A stretch of DNA of 64,000 nucleotides from Pseudisothecium myosuroides (GCA_951799445.1 OX637294.1:20795452-20859451), one strand, 5' to 3'. Shown: positions 1 through 12,349, numbered from the stretch's first letter. Translations and numbers: made by a program. Notes: a model not told the origin generated them from the letters alone.

Positions 1-196
1 CCGAACTAAAATTTGGGGTTTTTGTGCCATAACTTTTGCTCCCGGGCACCAATTGAAATAAAAATTACATTTTTGGAAAGCTAATGTGATTCTCTATCTT
101 CACAAAAAAATTCAGAAAATTATGACAAAGATTGAGACAGTAGGAGCCTGCCCGAAATCCATTTTGTCCCCCGAGGGGACAATAGGACTTTAGGGG
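1..196. mobile_element. TTAA-type DNA element, right end only
   Basis: The sequence ends in CTTTAGGGG followed by TTAA (197-200). Its interior matches, in reverse orientation, the left part of the complete element at 4842-5763, including the shared GGGGACAA and CCCGGGC blocks. The left end lies outside the window. This is a non-coding member of the family with CCCCTAAAG termini described at 4842. Confidence 0.8.
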
Positions 197-200
197 TTAA

Positions 201-747
201 ATAGTGCTATGGCATAGTGAAAGCCTTGATCAAATATATATAGTTAGTGGTTTTGGTATAGGCGTCACCTTATTCCACCTATTTCAAAATTCTATTAAAC
301 ATAAGAAATTAATTCTTAAGAATGACTAGCCTAAACATACTACTATTGATTTAAACATTGAATATTCAATCATCCATTGGATAGATTATGGATGGCTTTG
401 AAAAGTGCACCTCATCCAATTAATATTCTTTGAAAAAGATTTTCTTAAAATTGTGTAATATATAAATGGAAAGAAGAAAGAATTCTCTTACTATAAGAAT
501 AAATAATATAATATTTTGGAGGAGACAATTATTAATACGATTTGTTAAAAAGATCTACTATCCATAATTTGAGCATTTAGGATTGAAATGCTTCATTTTC
601 ATTTGACATGAACTTTTTGACTTCATGTTTGAATGTTGGGTCCTAACATGATCCATTGTTTTGAATTTGTGTCTTTTTGTCTTTAAGTTGCATAACTTTT
701 GAACATTTTGAACAATTGCTCAACATTCTCTAGTTTCTCCCTCTAGG
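201..747. other. AT-rich intergenic sequence
   Basis: No reading frame with protein-like composition, RNA gene or terminal repeat was seen. From about 620 onward it is homologous to the segment starting near 33370. Confidence 0.5.
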
Positions 748-1010
748 TAGGAACAAATACAATTATCTTCTTTTGAATGAACCTCAATGATGTTCTACTA
801 CCATTGCTTTGTAATACTGTGACATATCAAGTAGGGTGACAATACAATTATGGCTTCTTTTGAATGAACCTCAATGATGTTCTACTACCATTGCTTTATA
901 ATATTATGATATAATAGGTAGGGACAATACAACTTATCTTCTTTTGAATGAACCTCATTGATGTTCTACTACTAGTGCTTCATAATATCATGATGATATG
1001 ACAAGACTGA
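748..1010. repeat. Tandem repeat, three copies of about 85 bp
   Basis: The block containing TTCTTTTGAATGAACCTCA and GTTCTACTAC recurs at about 768, 855 and 939, a period of 84-87 bp. The homologous segment near 33480 has a single copy, so the expansion is local to this locus. Confidence 0.8.
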
Positions 1011-1475
1011 CAAAAAGACTAACAATTAATTTTGCCAACATTCTAAAATATCCTGGACATTGAAAAAAATTAATGAGAATTACACAATTATTACTTGGAT
1101 CCACTTCCGGATCCACCTTTAGATTCTCTTTGTCATCATGAATAAGCAAATTTTGGCAAAATCAACAATTTATACAAGTTACTACATTTTCTTTTACAAG
1201 TAATATGTTGGCATAATAAACAATGGAGCCTCTTTTGGCTTTTGCACAATGGAGGACTTACAATTGACTTAAAATTACTATAAGATGCATGAAACTATGT
1301 AAAACCATTCATTTAATCAAGTATGCATAGCTAGATTCAAAATTGCAATTATAACATGTTATTTTAAACCATTAAACAAATGAAAAGCATTAAAATTTGA
1401 AAAAATATATATATCGCTTAGAGATTTTTACAATTTTTGTGAATTTTCAAAGACAATACTTGAAAAAACCCTTAA

Positions 1476-1681
1476 CCCTTAAAAAGACGGGCTAGTGATT
1501 GTGGAAATCATCCTTTTTGTTACCATGTGAATTATAGCTTTAAAAAATAAATTTAAAAGCATTCATTGGAAGTCAAACTATTGTATAATACCTCCCTTTT
1601 TCACATAAAACTCCAAGGATGAATAGTTGCACTTCTATCCTACATAGAAGGATAATAGTGGCTCCGGCTTCCTTTTAAGGG
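1476..1681. mobile_element. Small TTAA-flanked MITE (206 bp)
   Basis: TTAA at 1472-1475 and 1682-1685 flanks an element starting CCCTTAAAAAGACGG and ending CCTTTTAAGGG. The paralogous site at 34012-34015 carries a single TTAA with matching flanks on both sides, so the occupied and empty sites are both visible and TTAA is the target duplication. Relatives lie at 45807-46028 (reverse) and 59069-59306. Confidence 0.88.
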
Positions 1682-3528
1682 TTAAATTGTCATACTAGTG
1701 TGTGCCTCTTTGTATTGTGAGTTGACACCAAGTGTCATTTTTTTCATTTTTTATAAAGTGTCAAAGTGGTGATATAAAATGTTATAATAGTAGTGCTCCA
1801 AATTTCAACATTCATTCATATATTGAATAGAAAATATCACATTAGCACATATCACATGTCCATAATTCTATTTTCATCCACAATTTGGCAATTTCAAATC
1901 CAAGATTTTATTTTTAATTTAAAGTTTTATGGTGAAAAACTTCACAATTTGTTTCCATTTTCTAGCCAAATTTTTTTTTTCTGGTGCAATCTAGCACTGT
2001 AAAGCCAGAAAAAAAAACACCTTGGTTGACACCATTGAGTATATCACTTTACGACCTTTTTGCATGCTTTAATTTTTGCAAAGTTGAAGACATTCCACAT
2101 GGATGGCTAGGCACCACAGACTTCCAAAGTTAGAGCTCCCCTGAAGTGCCAAGAGGTGTGTCATGTCTGTAGAATAAAGATTGTGAACATGCCAAGTTTA
2201 ATTTCCTATGGATTCTCCACACTTTGCTTCTATCATTCTGAGCAAGAAATTTTGTAAGCAAAACATCCTTGTCATCACTTCTACTCTTGGAATGCATTGG
2301 AATCGGAAGGAACATCAACACACGTGAGGTGGGTATGCCCTGAAATAATATTTAATAATTGATACAAGTATTTTGTTAAAGTGGCGGTATTCCACAAATT
2401 TGGCACTTTTTCAGTTTAGATCATACGGTCTGAAATCTATACTAGTCCTAGACTTTGGTGCTAAAGAAGGAATTGAATGAAAAAATGGCGGATTTTGTGT
2501 GCCATTTTAACAAAATTTCCCATTAATCCATCAATTGGTCGATTGACACCGAAATTGATCAGTATAACATCAAAAGGTCTCACTGAATGAATGGGATGAA
2601 TAATCTTTCTGCCATTCTGAACCGGAACTTAGTTTTGTAAACACAATTTTCATCACTTCTACTCTTGGAATGCATTGGAATGGAAAGAAATCAACTGACA
2701 CATATGAGGTGGGTGCGTATGCCCTGAAAAATATTTCTCAGCCAATTAATCCATCGATTGACGGCATCGGACTTGGTCAGTCCATTTGAAAATCAAAAGA
2801 GTCAGATCTCACCTGACTTTTTTTTTATCACAGTAAACCAAGCCCCTGCAGGCAGGGCCTACTGAGAATCCGTCCAAATTGGGATGCCACTCATGTTCAA
2901 AAATCAGGTCTCACATATTCTTAAAAACTGCCGTCGGAGTGAGAAAGAACACCAGAAGGAGCCTGCGCCATGCCTTGGGTTACAAGGCTTTAGAGTACCT
3001 CAACAGTTGCTTTTTTTTGTGGTGGTGGTGGGAGCCGAATTCTTATGAGAAAGACGAGATGAAGGAGAGGTACATTGAGCTTTTGGGGAGAACATAAGTA
3101 GAGATCAGTGTTTTGTAGCAGTCAACATGCAAGGAATACAGGATGGTCCCTCCAAAATTAGACCTCTGTGTATGAGCCACGACACTAGAGTCTGGCACTT
3201 AAACGCCCAAAAAAAACACCCTGGTAGAGATCATAACATTGTATAATAACTAGGCAATGGTCTCCTCCATGCTGGCCATGCAAGCGGCGAAGGTATTATT
3301 TGGAGACAACTTGGATTGCGGCTAATAACTCATTAGAAATGTGTCCAATGCGACTAGTCTAATGGTAGTATTATGCCTCATTAGATGCATGGGAGAGACT
3401 TTTCAGTTCAAGGATTGGGGTTCGCTAATCAAGGAGTCATACAAGACGATTTTCTTATGAGAAAGACGAGAGGAAGGAGAGGTACGTTGAGCTTTTTGGA
3501 GAATATAAGTATCTAGAGATCATATTAA

Positions 3529-4104
3529 CCCTAAAGCGCTCCAACATCCAATTTCTGGACGATGAACAAACTGATGTTCTTATTTCTTTCTCATATTGCT
3601 TGGATGAAAGTCATCCAAATTTGTAGAGATACTTTATCAAGTTGTTGTCCTATCTAATGGTTGAATTTGGTGTTACTAAAGTACATATTTTTCTAAAATT
3701 ACAAATGTGCAGGTATGTCAAGTGGTTGACTAAGCCAAAATTACATTGACTCTAGTTCAAAACCGGATTTGCAAAAATGAGGTCCTAGATTTAAAGAACA
3801 GAAAATTTTCAAAAAATCACCACATGAAGAGAACCTCATTTCAAATCCATTCCAAAAAAATTTACTCAAAAATGACTATAATTTCTTGTAATCGAATTTA
3901 GGAGGAATTTTGAAATTTTCCTTTCAAAATTTATAATAAAATATTAGTGATAGCATCAATGAATCTAACCGTATGGATGGAATCTACAATTTACAGTCTA
4001 CAACTTTTATTTATATATCAACTCCAAAATATTCTTCCAAATAGCACTTTATAATGATTTTTCTCAAATTGGCACTTCTAGAGATGAGTCTAGACGATTA
4101 GGGG
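3529..4104. mobile_element. TTAA-flanked DNA element (576 bp)
   Basis: TTAA at 3525-3528 and 4105-4108 flanks a non-coding element with ends CCCTAAAG and TTAGGGG. The equivalent place in unit B, 11193-11196, has one TTAA with the same flanks (ATCATA before, CATTGTATAATAAC after). Unit B is therefore the empty site. Confidence 0.9.
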
Positions 4105-4841
4105 TTAACATTGTATAATAACTACACAAAATAGTGAAATTAGGTTGCCTTAACAATTAGGTTGCTTTATCCTAAGAAAGTTATTTTACAAGCTATGAAA
4201 GAACAAATATTTCTATAGATACTTCCATTTGTACACATGGAGGTTCATGAGTCCCAATTACACCAATAACTAATTCAAAAGTAGTGCATTTTTGTGCACA
4301 AACAAAAAATATTTATATATTGTCAAATGTTGAGAAATTAGTTAGGGGCAACATAATTTCACTATTTTGTGTAGGTAATGGTCTCCCCCATGCATGCTGA
4401 GAAGGTATTATACCTCTCTAGATGCCCTGGAGAAACTTTCAATTAATGCAAGGATTGGGGTTGCTTGATCAAGGAGCCATCAATGAGACGATTTTGTTCA
4501 CTAGAGACGGTTTTCTTTTCAAGAATGCAAAAAGGACCTCTACCTCAATGATAAACCAATATTATGGATAGTAGAATTCTGAATAAGGGACACATAGATT
4601 TTCATACATAACGTTAGTATTGCATGTTGCATGGCCAGTCAAATAGCAAAATCTAATTACAATATAGAAATATCTATTTTACAGAATTTGGGCATTGTGA
4701 CTCTAACATTGAAATTTTGAAACTCTTTTTGGAGATGCGTGTTGAAAGAAAGATGCGCATCTCTACGCAATCGATTATTTTTTTTAAAATTCATCATCAA
4801 TGTTTTCAATCGATTATCATATAAAACCATGCCAATATTAA

Positions 4842-5763
4842 CCCCTAAAGTCCCGTTGTCCCCTCGGGGGACAAAATGGATTTCGGGCAGGCTCTTACTG
4901 TCTCAATCTTTGTCGTAATTTTCTGAATTTTTTGTGAAGATAGAGAATCACATTAGCTTTCCAAAAATGTAATTTTTATTTCAATCGATGCCCGGGAGCA
5001 AAAGTTATGGCACAAAATCCCAAATTTTAGTTCGGCAGGCAGAAAAAAACCCTCACAAAAACTTTAAATTAAAAATTGAAAAAATTTGTTTCATATAGAT
5101 TTTATTTTTATCTACATGGGAAGCTTTGATTCATTCCATTTTGATTTGTTATGCAAAAGTTATAGACAATCTTATTTTTTGGGCAATTAGAGCATCTTCT
5201 TGAAAAAATAACTTGTAGGATTCATTTCTGAGCTCAATTTTGACAATTTAAAAAAAAAAAAAGTTTCACAAGGTTAAGATTTTTTGCTAGAACAATCTCA
5301 CTGTTGAGATTAGTATATTTCAACTCTATCTTAGAGCTATTAATGATTTAATTTTTCCTTCAATCTTGAACGTACTTCTATTTAACAATTTTTTAATGAG
5401 TAAAAACTAAGTGTTTTTTTTTTGAATTTTTTTTCCTAGATTCTCAACTCAATTCTTCATCATATAAAATTAGAAATTTAAAATCATTAGAGCAAAAATT
5501 TTAAGTTAAGAAGGTTCAAAGCCAAAAAATGTAATTGAGCAAGGTGCAAAAAACCTTGATTCCTTTACTTTAAATGCAAATATCTTGCAATCTACGCGGT
5601 CAAAGTTTTTGAAATTTCTTCCACACATTCTTACACTAGTCTAGTACAAGATCCTACGGTTAAATATGCAAAGAACACATTAAATTTTTCTTTTTGCTCT
5701 TTGCTATAGAAATGACAGTTTTGAGTGGTTTTTGATGGAAAAATGGCCTTGGGACTTTAGGGG
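4842..5763. mobile_element. TTAA-flanked DNA element, full-length type member (922 bp)
   Basis: The ends are CCCCTAAAGTCCC and GGGACTTTAGGGG, a perfect 13-bp inverted repeat, flanked by TTAA at 4838-4841 and 5764-5767. Unit B has the empty site at 11914-11917, with a single TTAA between the same flanks. No transposase frame is visible, so it is non-autonomous. TTAA-specific insertion is known for piggyBac, Kolobok and Sola3; the CCC-beginning terminus fits piggyBac best, but this cannot be settled without a transposase. Confidence 0.92.
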
Positions 5764-6166
5764 TTAAGTGAAACAATTCACCAAAATGGAGTTTTGCTTT
5801 TGTGAAACTGAAATTTGGTAACCATATATGTTAAGTTTCAAAAAGGTAGGGCGTCATTGAAAGGCTATGTAACAAGATTTGTTCTAAAAAATTGAGAAAG
5901 GTAGGGTGTCTGCAAAAGGCTACGCAACAAGTTTTGTTCTAAATAGTTGAGAAAGATAGGGTGTCTTTGAAAGGGCTATGCAACAGGTTTTGTTCTAAAA
6001 AGTTGCGGTAGTGGGGGAGACGTGAAAATCGCAAAGACTGAAAATCATAAACTAAGACTTCATTCGACCCCATTGCAGTACTGCACAACGAAGTCTTCAA
6101 CTACATGTGCCGCTTGCTTATGATCTCCAACTCTGGACGTTTGCAATCAAAACTAGACTTTGGAAG

Positions 6167-6174
6167 TATAAATA
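6167..6174 (+). promoter_or_regulatory. TATA box of MDR gene A
   Basis: TATAAATA lies in sequence conserved with unit B (12342-12349) and more weakly with gene D (about 57420). It stands about 200 bp before a conserved 5' splice site (AG then GTGAGAT at 6374). Transcription would start near 6200. Inferred from motif and conservation only. Confidence 0.65.
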
Positions 6175-6373
6175 GCTGATGCACGATCTGATGGTACACA
6201 GATTCGCCTAGAGATTGAAACGGAGACAGAAATTTTGCTGAGAGCTGGCGCCACTGCAGACAATTCTCTAGTTGTAGTGAGGATTGTCTGCACATTCAGA
6301 GCTCGGAGGAAGCCAATCCCTGTGTGTAGTGGTATACTCAGGTTTTGTGTGTGGAGTTGTAGAATCTCAATAG

Positions 6374-7160
6374 GTGAGATTGCTGACTCTCAACAGGGAT
6401 TTTTGAGGTTTGTATCTTGTTTTCTGTGAGCAATTCTTGATGAATTTCAGCGGAGGGGGAAGATGTGTGTCGTTAAGCTGCTTCTGTTTTTTCTACTGGA
6501 CATTGAGTACATCAATGAATTCTGCTTGCACTCTCAAGTCTCAATTGCTCAGGGTTCCGGGTTGCTTCTGTAACGGGTCACGCCGGAACTGAAGCTTAGT
6601 CCAGAGGGTGTTCCCTTGTGAATTGGGTGACATGTCTTTAAGTTTGGACAATCAGGATTATCCAGATTCTACAGTTAGATTTGACAGACGAGTTTCCGAA
6701 CATGAATTGTGGAAGGTTCACGTTTCGCATTTTAGTAAACAATGTCAGTAGCACTATGTTCAGTAATGGCAACGGAGGCCCCCCCCAAATTGCAACTCCT
6801 ACTTGGCAATTTGTAAAACTCTGACCTACAAATCATTCTCGATAGCATAGTCCTGGATTGCCATAACCTAGCCCAGCTAAAGAACGGTGTGAAAACCATA
6901 TCATGGACTCACTGTCACGGCAGTGTCAATCGAGTTTTCGTGTTTCCTACGGAATTCAAGTCGCTGGAAAACGCAATGCAAGCTTGATTGTGGATCCCAG
7001 TTTACATACTTCAGCATTTCGAAATGCTCGCAGTCCTCCCAATCCTTCCCAATTTCTCTCAAATTTTTCACAATTTCTCCCAATTTCTCACTAATTCCCC
7101 CAAATCACCCTCGCCATTCCTCCCATTTTCTGACAATGTCTGTTCCGTGATGAATTGCAG
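6374..7160 (+). other. Predicted 5'-UTR intron of gene A
   Basis: A GTGAGAT donor at 6374 and a TTGCAG acceptor ending at 7160 are kept at the same places in genes B (12560-13314) and D (57637-58352), although the sequence between has diverged. The last 130 bp are rich in pyrimidine (repeats of AATTCCTCCC type). A leader intron would join a short exon after the TATA box to the exon carrying the ATG at 7228. Confidence 0.55.
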
Positions 7161-7227
7161 GTTTGTTACCAACTCCAACACAACTCCCCAAACCCGCTTG
7201 CATTGAATTTGCATCTCCCAAGTCGCC

Positions 7228-9940
7228 ATGGCTTCCGATCACGGCCTTCCGAAAACGCACCGCGCCCTGGTCCTCACCGCCCAGGGCTCGCCTCCCTCCG
7301 TCCAAACCCTCCCCACGCCCCAGCCCAGCCCAGGAAGCGCCGTCATCCGCGTCCTGGCCGCGGGCGTGAACCCGCGCATGCGCGGGATTTACGACGGCAC
7401 CGAATTGTACGGCAGCGGTCCGTTCGTCTTCCCGACGCCGCTGGTGATCGGCAACAACGCCATTGGGCGAGTGGTAGCAGTAGGCCCGGACGGCACGAAG
7501 CTGACGCCAGGGCAGCTGGTGCTGGTCGATCCCACCATTCGGAGTCGAGACAATCCCACGGGCGATGTCATCCTGGCCGGCATCAATGAAGGATTCACGG
7601 ACGGGAGTCGCAAGCTCATGCGCGGCGAGTGGCGCGACTCCACGTTCGCGGAGTATGTCAAGGTGAAGGATTCACGATTTTTTCATGCCAAATGTTGAAT
7701 TAGAGTTTTGAATTTGAAGCTCATGCACGTCCACGGAGTGCGCGGTTTTTTCTCCACATTCATGGATGCTACAACATTGTTGTGAAGATTGTAAGGTAGA
7801 GACTCCATTAACCATACAGCTAGCTAGTACAGTACAGTAGAGGCTCCATTGGCCATACAGGTGAGCTTTGATTTGTGCTAAGTGTGAAAATTCTCTTTTT
7901 AGTTTTTGGATGCAATTGATTTTGAGCTTGACCCAAAACGTTTGTGCAAAATGGAGTGAGTTTCTAGCTTGCTGTAGGGAAAGATTCAAGGTTCACCGTA
8001 CCTGTGTGCTGAATGGAGTCTTCAAATTGGTTGATTGTTGTCTTTGAAACCTTGGAAAAACGTAATTCAGGTTCCTCTGGAGAATTGTCATGCCCTAAAC
8101 GAGAAGCGGTTGTTGGGGAGTATCAAGGAGGGTGGTTTGGGTTTCCAGCTTGAGAGCTTGGTGTATCTTTTGACGCTTCTCATTCCTTATGGGGGCTTGC
8201 GAGACATTAATTTGCAAGCAGGCGAGACAATCATTGTCTCCCCTGCGACGGGGTCACTCAGTGGTGGTGCGGTGCGAGTGGCACTGGCCATGGGAGCTCG
8301 CGTGATTGCCATGGGACGCAATAAGGAGGCGTTGCAGAGAGTTGCTGAGTTCAGTGAGAGAGTGGAGGTGGTGCCCATCACGAGCGATGCGCAGGTAGAG
8401 AACTACGGACCTCAATAAATTGTCCTCAGCAACTAAGTGTAAACTAAGCTAAACTAGTTGTGCATTTCCTCAATGTAAATGGACAAGAAACTAAAACACA
8501 GTCACTTATAGTACATTTCAAACTATTCTTACATTTAAAAAAAAAAAACGTAAACGGTGACCATTGCATTAAAAAACACAAGAAACATTCAGTCCAGCTC
8601 GCGGGGCCGGGTCAGAGTGCGCGGATGATTGAAGGACATGTGCCACTTCGGGTGATGTAAGCTACCCGAGCAAAAAATACCATTTTTGCACTAGGAATCC
8701 TGAAACTCCTGCGCAATCAGTCTCTGTCTATCGTCACTGCATCTATGCAAGTAAGTGAGAATGTGGCTTCTGTGGGCCATACCCGCTAAAATCGTATCAC
8801 GCCAGGCTAACGCACTAATGTTCCGAGGAATATACTCTTCTTTCTCGAAGATCCAGCTACATCGAGCCCTCCAAATCCTCCACAGTATTGCTGACCTGAG
8901 TGTGTCGCAAACTATTCTTACGTTACCGTACCCAGCTATCAAAATGAGCATTATTCAAATGAAAAATTGGGAGTTGGATTTTTTTAGAAATTACTCTTTG
9001 GGGGAGTTGGAACACAAAATAAAATAATGTTGCAAATGCCTAAATGAAAAAATATGGGCTAAATGGTGAAATTCAAGTCATCTAATGTCAAAAATTTAAT
9101 GAAAGTATCACATGCATCATCAAATATTGCAATATTTTTGTTTGGCAATATGAATGGTTAATTTCACTAATATGTTGTGAGTACAAAGGGTGGAGTCCAA
9201 CTCCCCGCAAGAGTAATTAATTTCCAAATAAATCCAACTCTTGGTTTGTTATATTAATAATGCCAATCTTGATAGCCAAATATAATAACTTAGGTATTGA
9301 TGACACAAGATATATAATACATTATTATAACAAGAGAGTGTAGGAGAATTTAGTGTTGATCTTTAATCACAAGTAGCTTTGAAATTTCATAACTTATTCA
9401 TACTGTGTCCAAATAATGCATGCAAAAGAACGTTGGAATCATCTTTCACTTGCCAATAAGTCCATTATACTTTGATTTATTTTTGAACATGCTCACTTGT
9501 ATCCATATTCGGTACACTTACCTTAGTTGTCCATTGTTGGGGCTATTCTTCTCGTGCAGGCCGACTTGGCATCTCTCCAACACCTTGGCCCCATCGATGC
9601 CTTCTTTGAGCTCAACCCCCCAACAGCTGCCCACTCCAACAACATCAAGACCGCCATTCAAGCTGTTCGCCCGGGGGGCCGTGTGAGTCTGATGGGTGGC
9701 ATCGCAGAGGACGTGCCCATCCCCATTTCTACCATCTTGATAAAAAACCTGACTGTCAAGGGGAAGTTCATGTACAATCAGGAGGACATCGCAGCTCTCT
9801 TCAAGATGGTCGAGACCGGGTTGTTGAAGCTAGATGAGAGTGTGGGAGTGAAAGTGGTGGGGAAGTTTGGATTGGAAGAGTGGGATGAAGCGTTCACGAC
9901 GGCAAGGAAGAATACTGGCGTAACGGTGATTGCACCGTGA
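7228..9940 (+). CDS. MDR-family oxidoreductase, gene A (three exons)
   Basis: The exons are 7228-7662, 8071-8394 and 9560-9940, joined by GT-AG introns of 408 and 1165 bp, all in phase 0. They encode 379 residues, the usual size for the family. The start is in good context (GCCATGGC). Residues of about 20-145 form the GroES-like domain and 146-340 the nucleotide-binding domain. The Rossmann loop is at 204-212 (ATGSLSGGA) and GRN at 227-229 ends the second strand, which suggests NADP(H). No Cys/His zinc ligands of classical alcohol dehydrogenases are present, so it is probably a zinc-independent reductase of quinone or alkenal type; the substrate is unknown and a cytosolic location is assumed because no signal peptide is seen. 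Ser209 replaces the second glycine of GxxG, which gene D keeps. The exons are much richer in GC than the surroundings. Fungal MDR proteins are the closest that I recall. Confidence 0.88.
8533..8907 (-). mobile_element. LINE-like fragment in intron 2 of gene A
   Basis: A 375-bp insert absent from gene B is flanked by a perfect 14-bp duplication, CAAACTATTCTTAC, at 8519-8532 and 8908-8921. Its minus strand encodes a peptide with the pattern ILWRIWRARCSWIFE, like the C-terminal end of plant non-LTR retrotransposon proteins. A 12-base A run sits at the low-coordinate end on the + strand, which would be a T run at the 3' end of a minus-strand LINE. The tail is therefore atypical, and the class is inferred from the peptide and the long duplication. 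Confidence 0.6.
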
Positions 9941-12341
9941 TCGAGCTTGGAACTAAAGCTAAGGGGAGTAGTATAGTAGAACCTCTCTTACTACATACTC
10001 TCTTAGTGCATAATATGGAGTAAGAGAGTTAGTGGGTGGGCCTAATGTAGTATTACTTTTTCTGAAAAGGAGTGTAGTTAGAGGCCATGTTAGCTAGGTG
10101 CCATTACTATACTTGTACAGCTACATAAAACCTCTCTTAGTGCATAGTCCTGTCACTTCTTCTACTCTTGGAATGCATTGGAATGGGAAGGAACATCAAC
10201 ACACGTGAGGTGGGTATGCCCTGAAATAATTTTTAATAATTGATATTTCATTAAAGTGGCGGTATTCCACAAATTTGACAATTTTTCAGTTTAGATTGTA
10301 CGGTCTGAAACCTATACTAGTCCTAGACTTTGGTGCTAAAGAAGGAATTGAATGAAAAAATGGCGGATTTTGTGTGCCATTTTAACAAAATTTCCCATTA
10401 ATCCATTAATTGATTGATCGACACTGAAATTGATCAGTCTAACATCAAAAGGTCTCACTGAATGAATGGGATTAATAATCTTTCTGTCATTCTGAACCGG
10501 AACTTAGTTTTGTAAACACAATTTTCATCACTTCTACTCTTGGAATGCATTTGGGAATGGAAAGAAATCAACTGACACATATGAGGTGGGTACGTATGCC
10601 CTAAAAAATATTTCTCAGCCAATTAATCCATCGATTGACGGCATCGGACTTGGTCAGTCCATTTGAAAATCAAAAGAGTCAGATCTCACCTGACTTTTTC
10701 TTTTTTTTCACAGTAAACCAAGCCCCTGCAGGCAGGGCCTACTGAGAAACCCAAACTGGGATGCCACTCATGTTCAATAAACAGGCCACATATTCTTAAA
10801 AACTGCCGTCGAAGTGAGAAAGAACACCAGAAGGAGCCTGCGCCGTGCCTTGGGTTACAAGGCTTTAGAGTACCTCAACAGGTGCTTTTTTTGTGGTGGT
10901 GGGAGCCGAATTCTTATGAGAAAGACGAGACGAAAGAGAGGTCGGTTGAGCTTTTGGGGAGAACATAAGTACAGATCATGACATTGTACAATAACCAGGC
11001 AATGGTCTCCACCATACTGGCCTTGCATGCGGCAAAGGTATTATGCTCACTAGATGCATGGGAGAAACTTTCAGTTCATGCAAGGATTGGGGTTGGCTGA
11101 TTGAGGGGTCATACAAGCCGTTTTTCTTATGAGAAAGACGAGAGGAAGGAGAGGTATGTTGAGTTTTTTGGAGAACATAAGTAGAGATCATATTAACATT
11201 GTATAATAACTACACAAAATAGTGAAATTAGATTGCCTTAACAATTAGGTTGCTTAATCCCAAGAAAGTTACTCCACAAACCATGAAAGTCAACAAATAT
11301 TTCTATACATACTTCCATTTGTACACATGGAGGTTTATGAGTCCCAATCACACCAATAACTAATTCAAAAGTAGTGCATTTTTGTACACAAACAAAAAAT
11401 ATTTATATATTGTCAAATGTCAAGAAATTAGTGAGGGACAACCTAATTTCACTATTTTGTGTAGGCAATGGTCTCCCCCATGCATGCTGAGAAGGTATTA
11501 TACCTCTCTAGATGCCCTGGAGAAACTTTCAATTAATGCAAGGATTTTGGGATTGCTTGATCAAGGAGCCATCAATGAGACGATTCTGTTCACTAGAGAA
11601 GGTTTTCTTAGCAAGAATGCAAAAAGGACCTCTACTCCAATGGTAAACCAATATTATGGATTGTGGAATTCTGAATAAGGGACACATAGATTTTCATACA
11701 TAACGTTAGTATTGCATGTTGCATGGCCAGTCAAATAGCAAAATCTAATTACAATATAGAAATATCTATTTTACAGAATTTGGGCATTGTGACTTTAACA
11801 TTGAAATTCTGAAACTTTTTTTGGAGATGCTTGTTGAAAGAAAGATATTGCATCTCTATTGCAAATTCATCATCAATGTTTTTCAATTGATTATCATATA
11901 AAACCATGCCAATATTAAGTGAAACAATTCACCAAAATGGAGTTTTGCTTTTGTGAAATAAAAATTTGGTAACCATATATGTTAAGTTTCAAAAAGGTAG
12001 GGTGTCATTGAAAGGCTATGTAACAAGTTTTGTTCTAAAAAATTGAGAAAGGTAGGGTGTTTTCAAAAGGCTATGCAACAAGTTTTGTTCTAAAAAGTTA
12101 AAAAAGGTACTGTGTCTTTGAAAGGCTATGCAACAAGGTTTTATTTTTAAAAGTTGAGAAAGGTAGGGTGTCTTTGAAAGGGCTATGCAACAGGTTTTGT
12201 TCGAAAAAGTTGCGGTAGTGGGGGAGACGTGAAAATCGCAAAGACTGAAAATCATAAACTAAGTCTTCAACTACAAGTGCCGCTTGCTTATGATCTCCAA
12301 CTCGGGACTTTTGCAATCTACACTACTGTAGACTTTGGAAG

Positions 12342-12349
12342 TATAAATA
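12342..12349 (+). promoter_or_regulatory. TATA box of MDR gene B
   Basis: TATAAATA is identical in sequence and context to that of gene A. The predicted leader intron runs from 12560 (GTGAGATGG) to 13314 (TTGCAG). Confidence 0.65.

Larger units (their letters stand above)
620..2100. repeat. Dispersed duplication, copy 1 (partner about 33370-34150)
   Basis: Many blocks match the segment at 33370-34150 in the same order, for example the text around 1195-1260 and 33735-33800. This copy differs by the 85-bp tandem expansion and by the TTAA element at 1476-1681. No gene is recognised. A short open frame at 1793-2002 has low-complexity composition and is not supported as coding. Confidence 0.75.
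2272..10147 (+). repeat. Tandem duplication unit A, carrying MDR gene A
   Basis: This unit of about 7.9 kb is followed directly by unit B (from 10148) with the same order of blocks: upstream repeats, TATA box, 5'-UTR intron, three coding exons and 3' flank. Unit A is longer mainly because of the TTAA elements at 3529 and 4842 and an insert in intron 2. The first part is itself repetitive: the block at about 2275-2345 recurs at 2652-2735, and the block at about 3048-3105 recurs at 3460-3520. Confidence 0.9.

Noticed and set aside
7389..7661. Antisense frame opposite exon 1 of gene A
   Set aside because: Explained by the high GC content of the exon; no independent motif.
11382..11678. 98-codon frame in the unit B upstream region
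   Set aside because: The matching sequence in unit A (about 4290-4590) breaks the frame by substitutions and indels, and there is no known domain.
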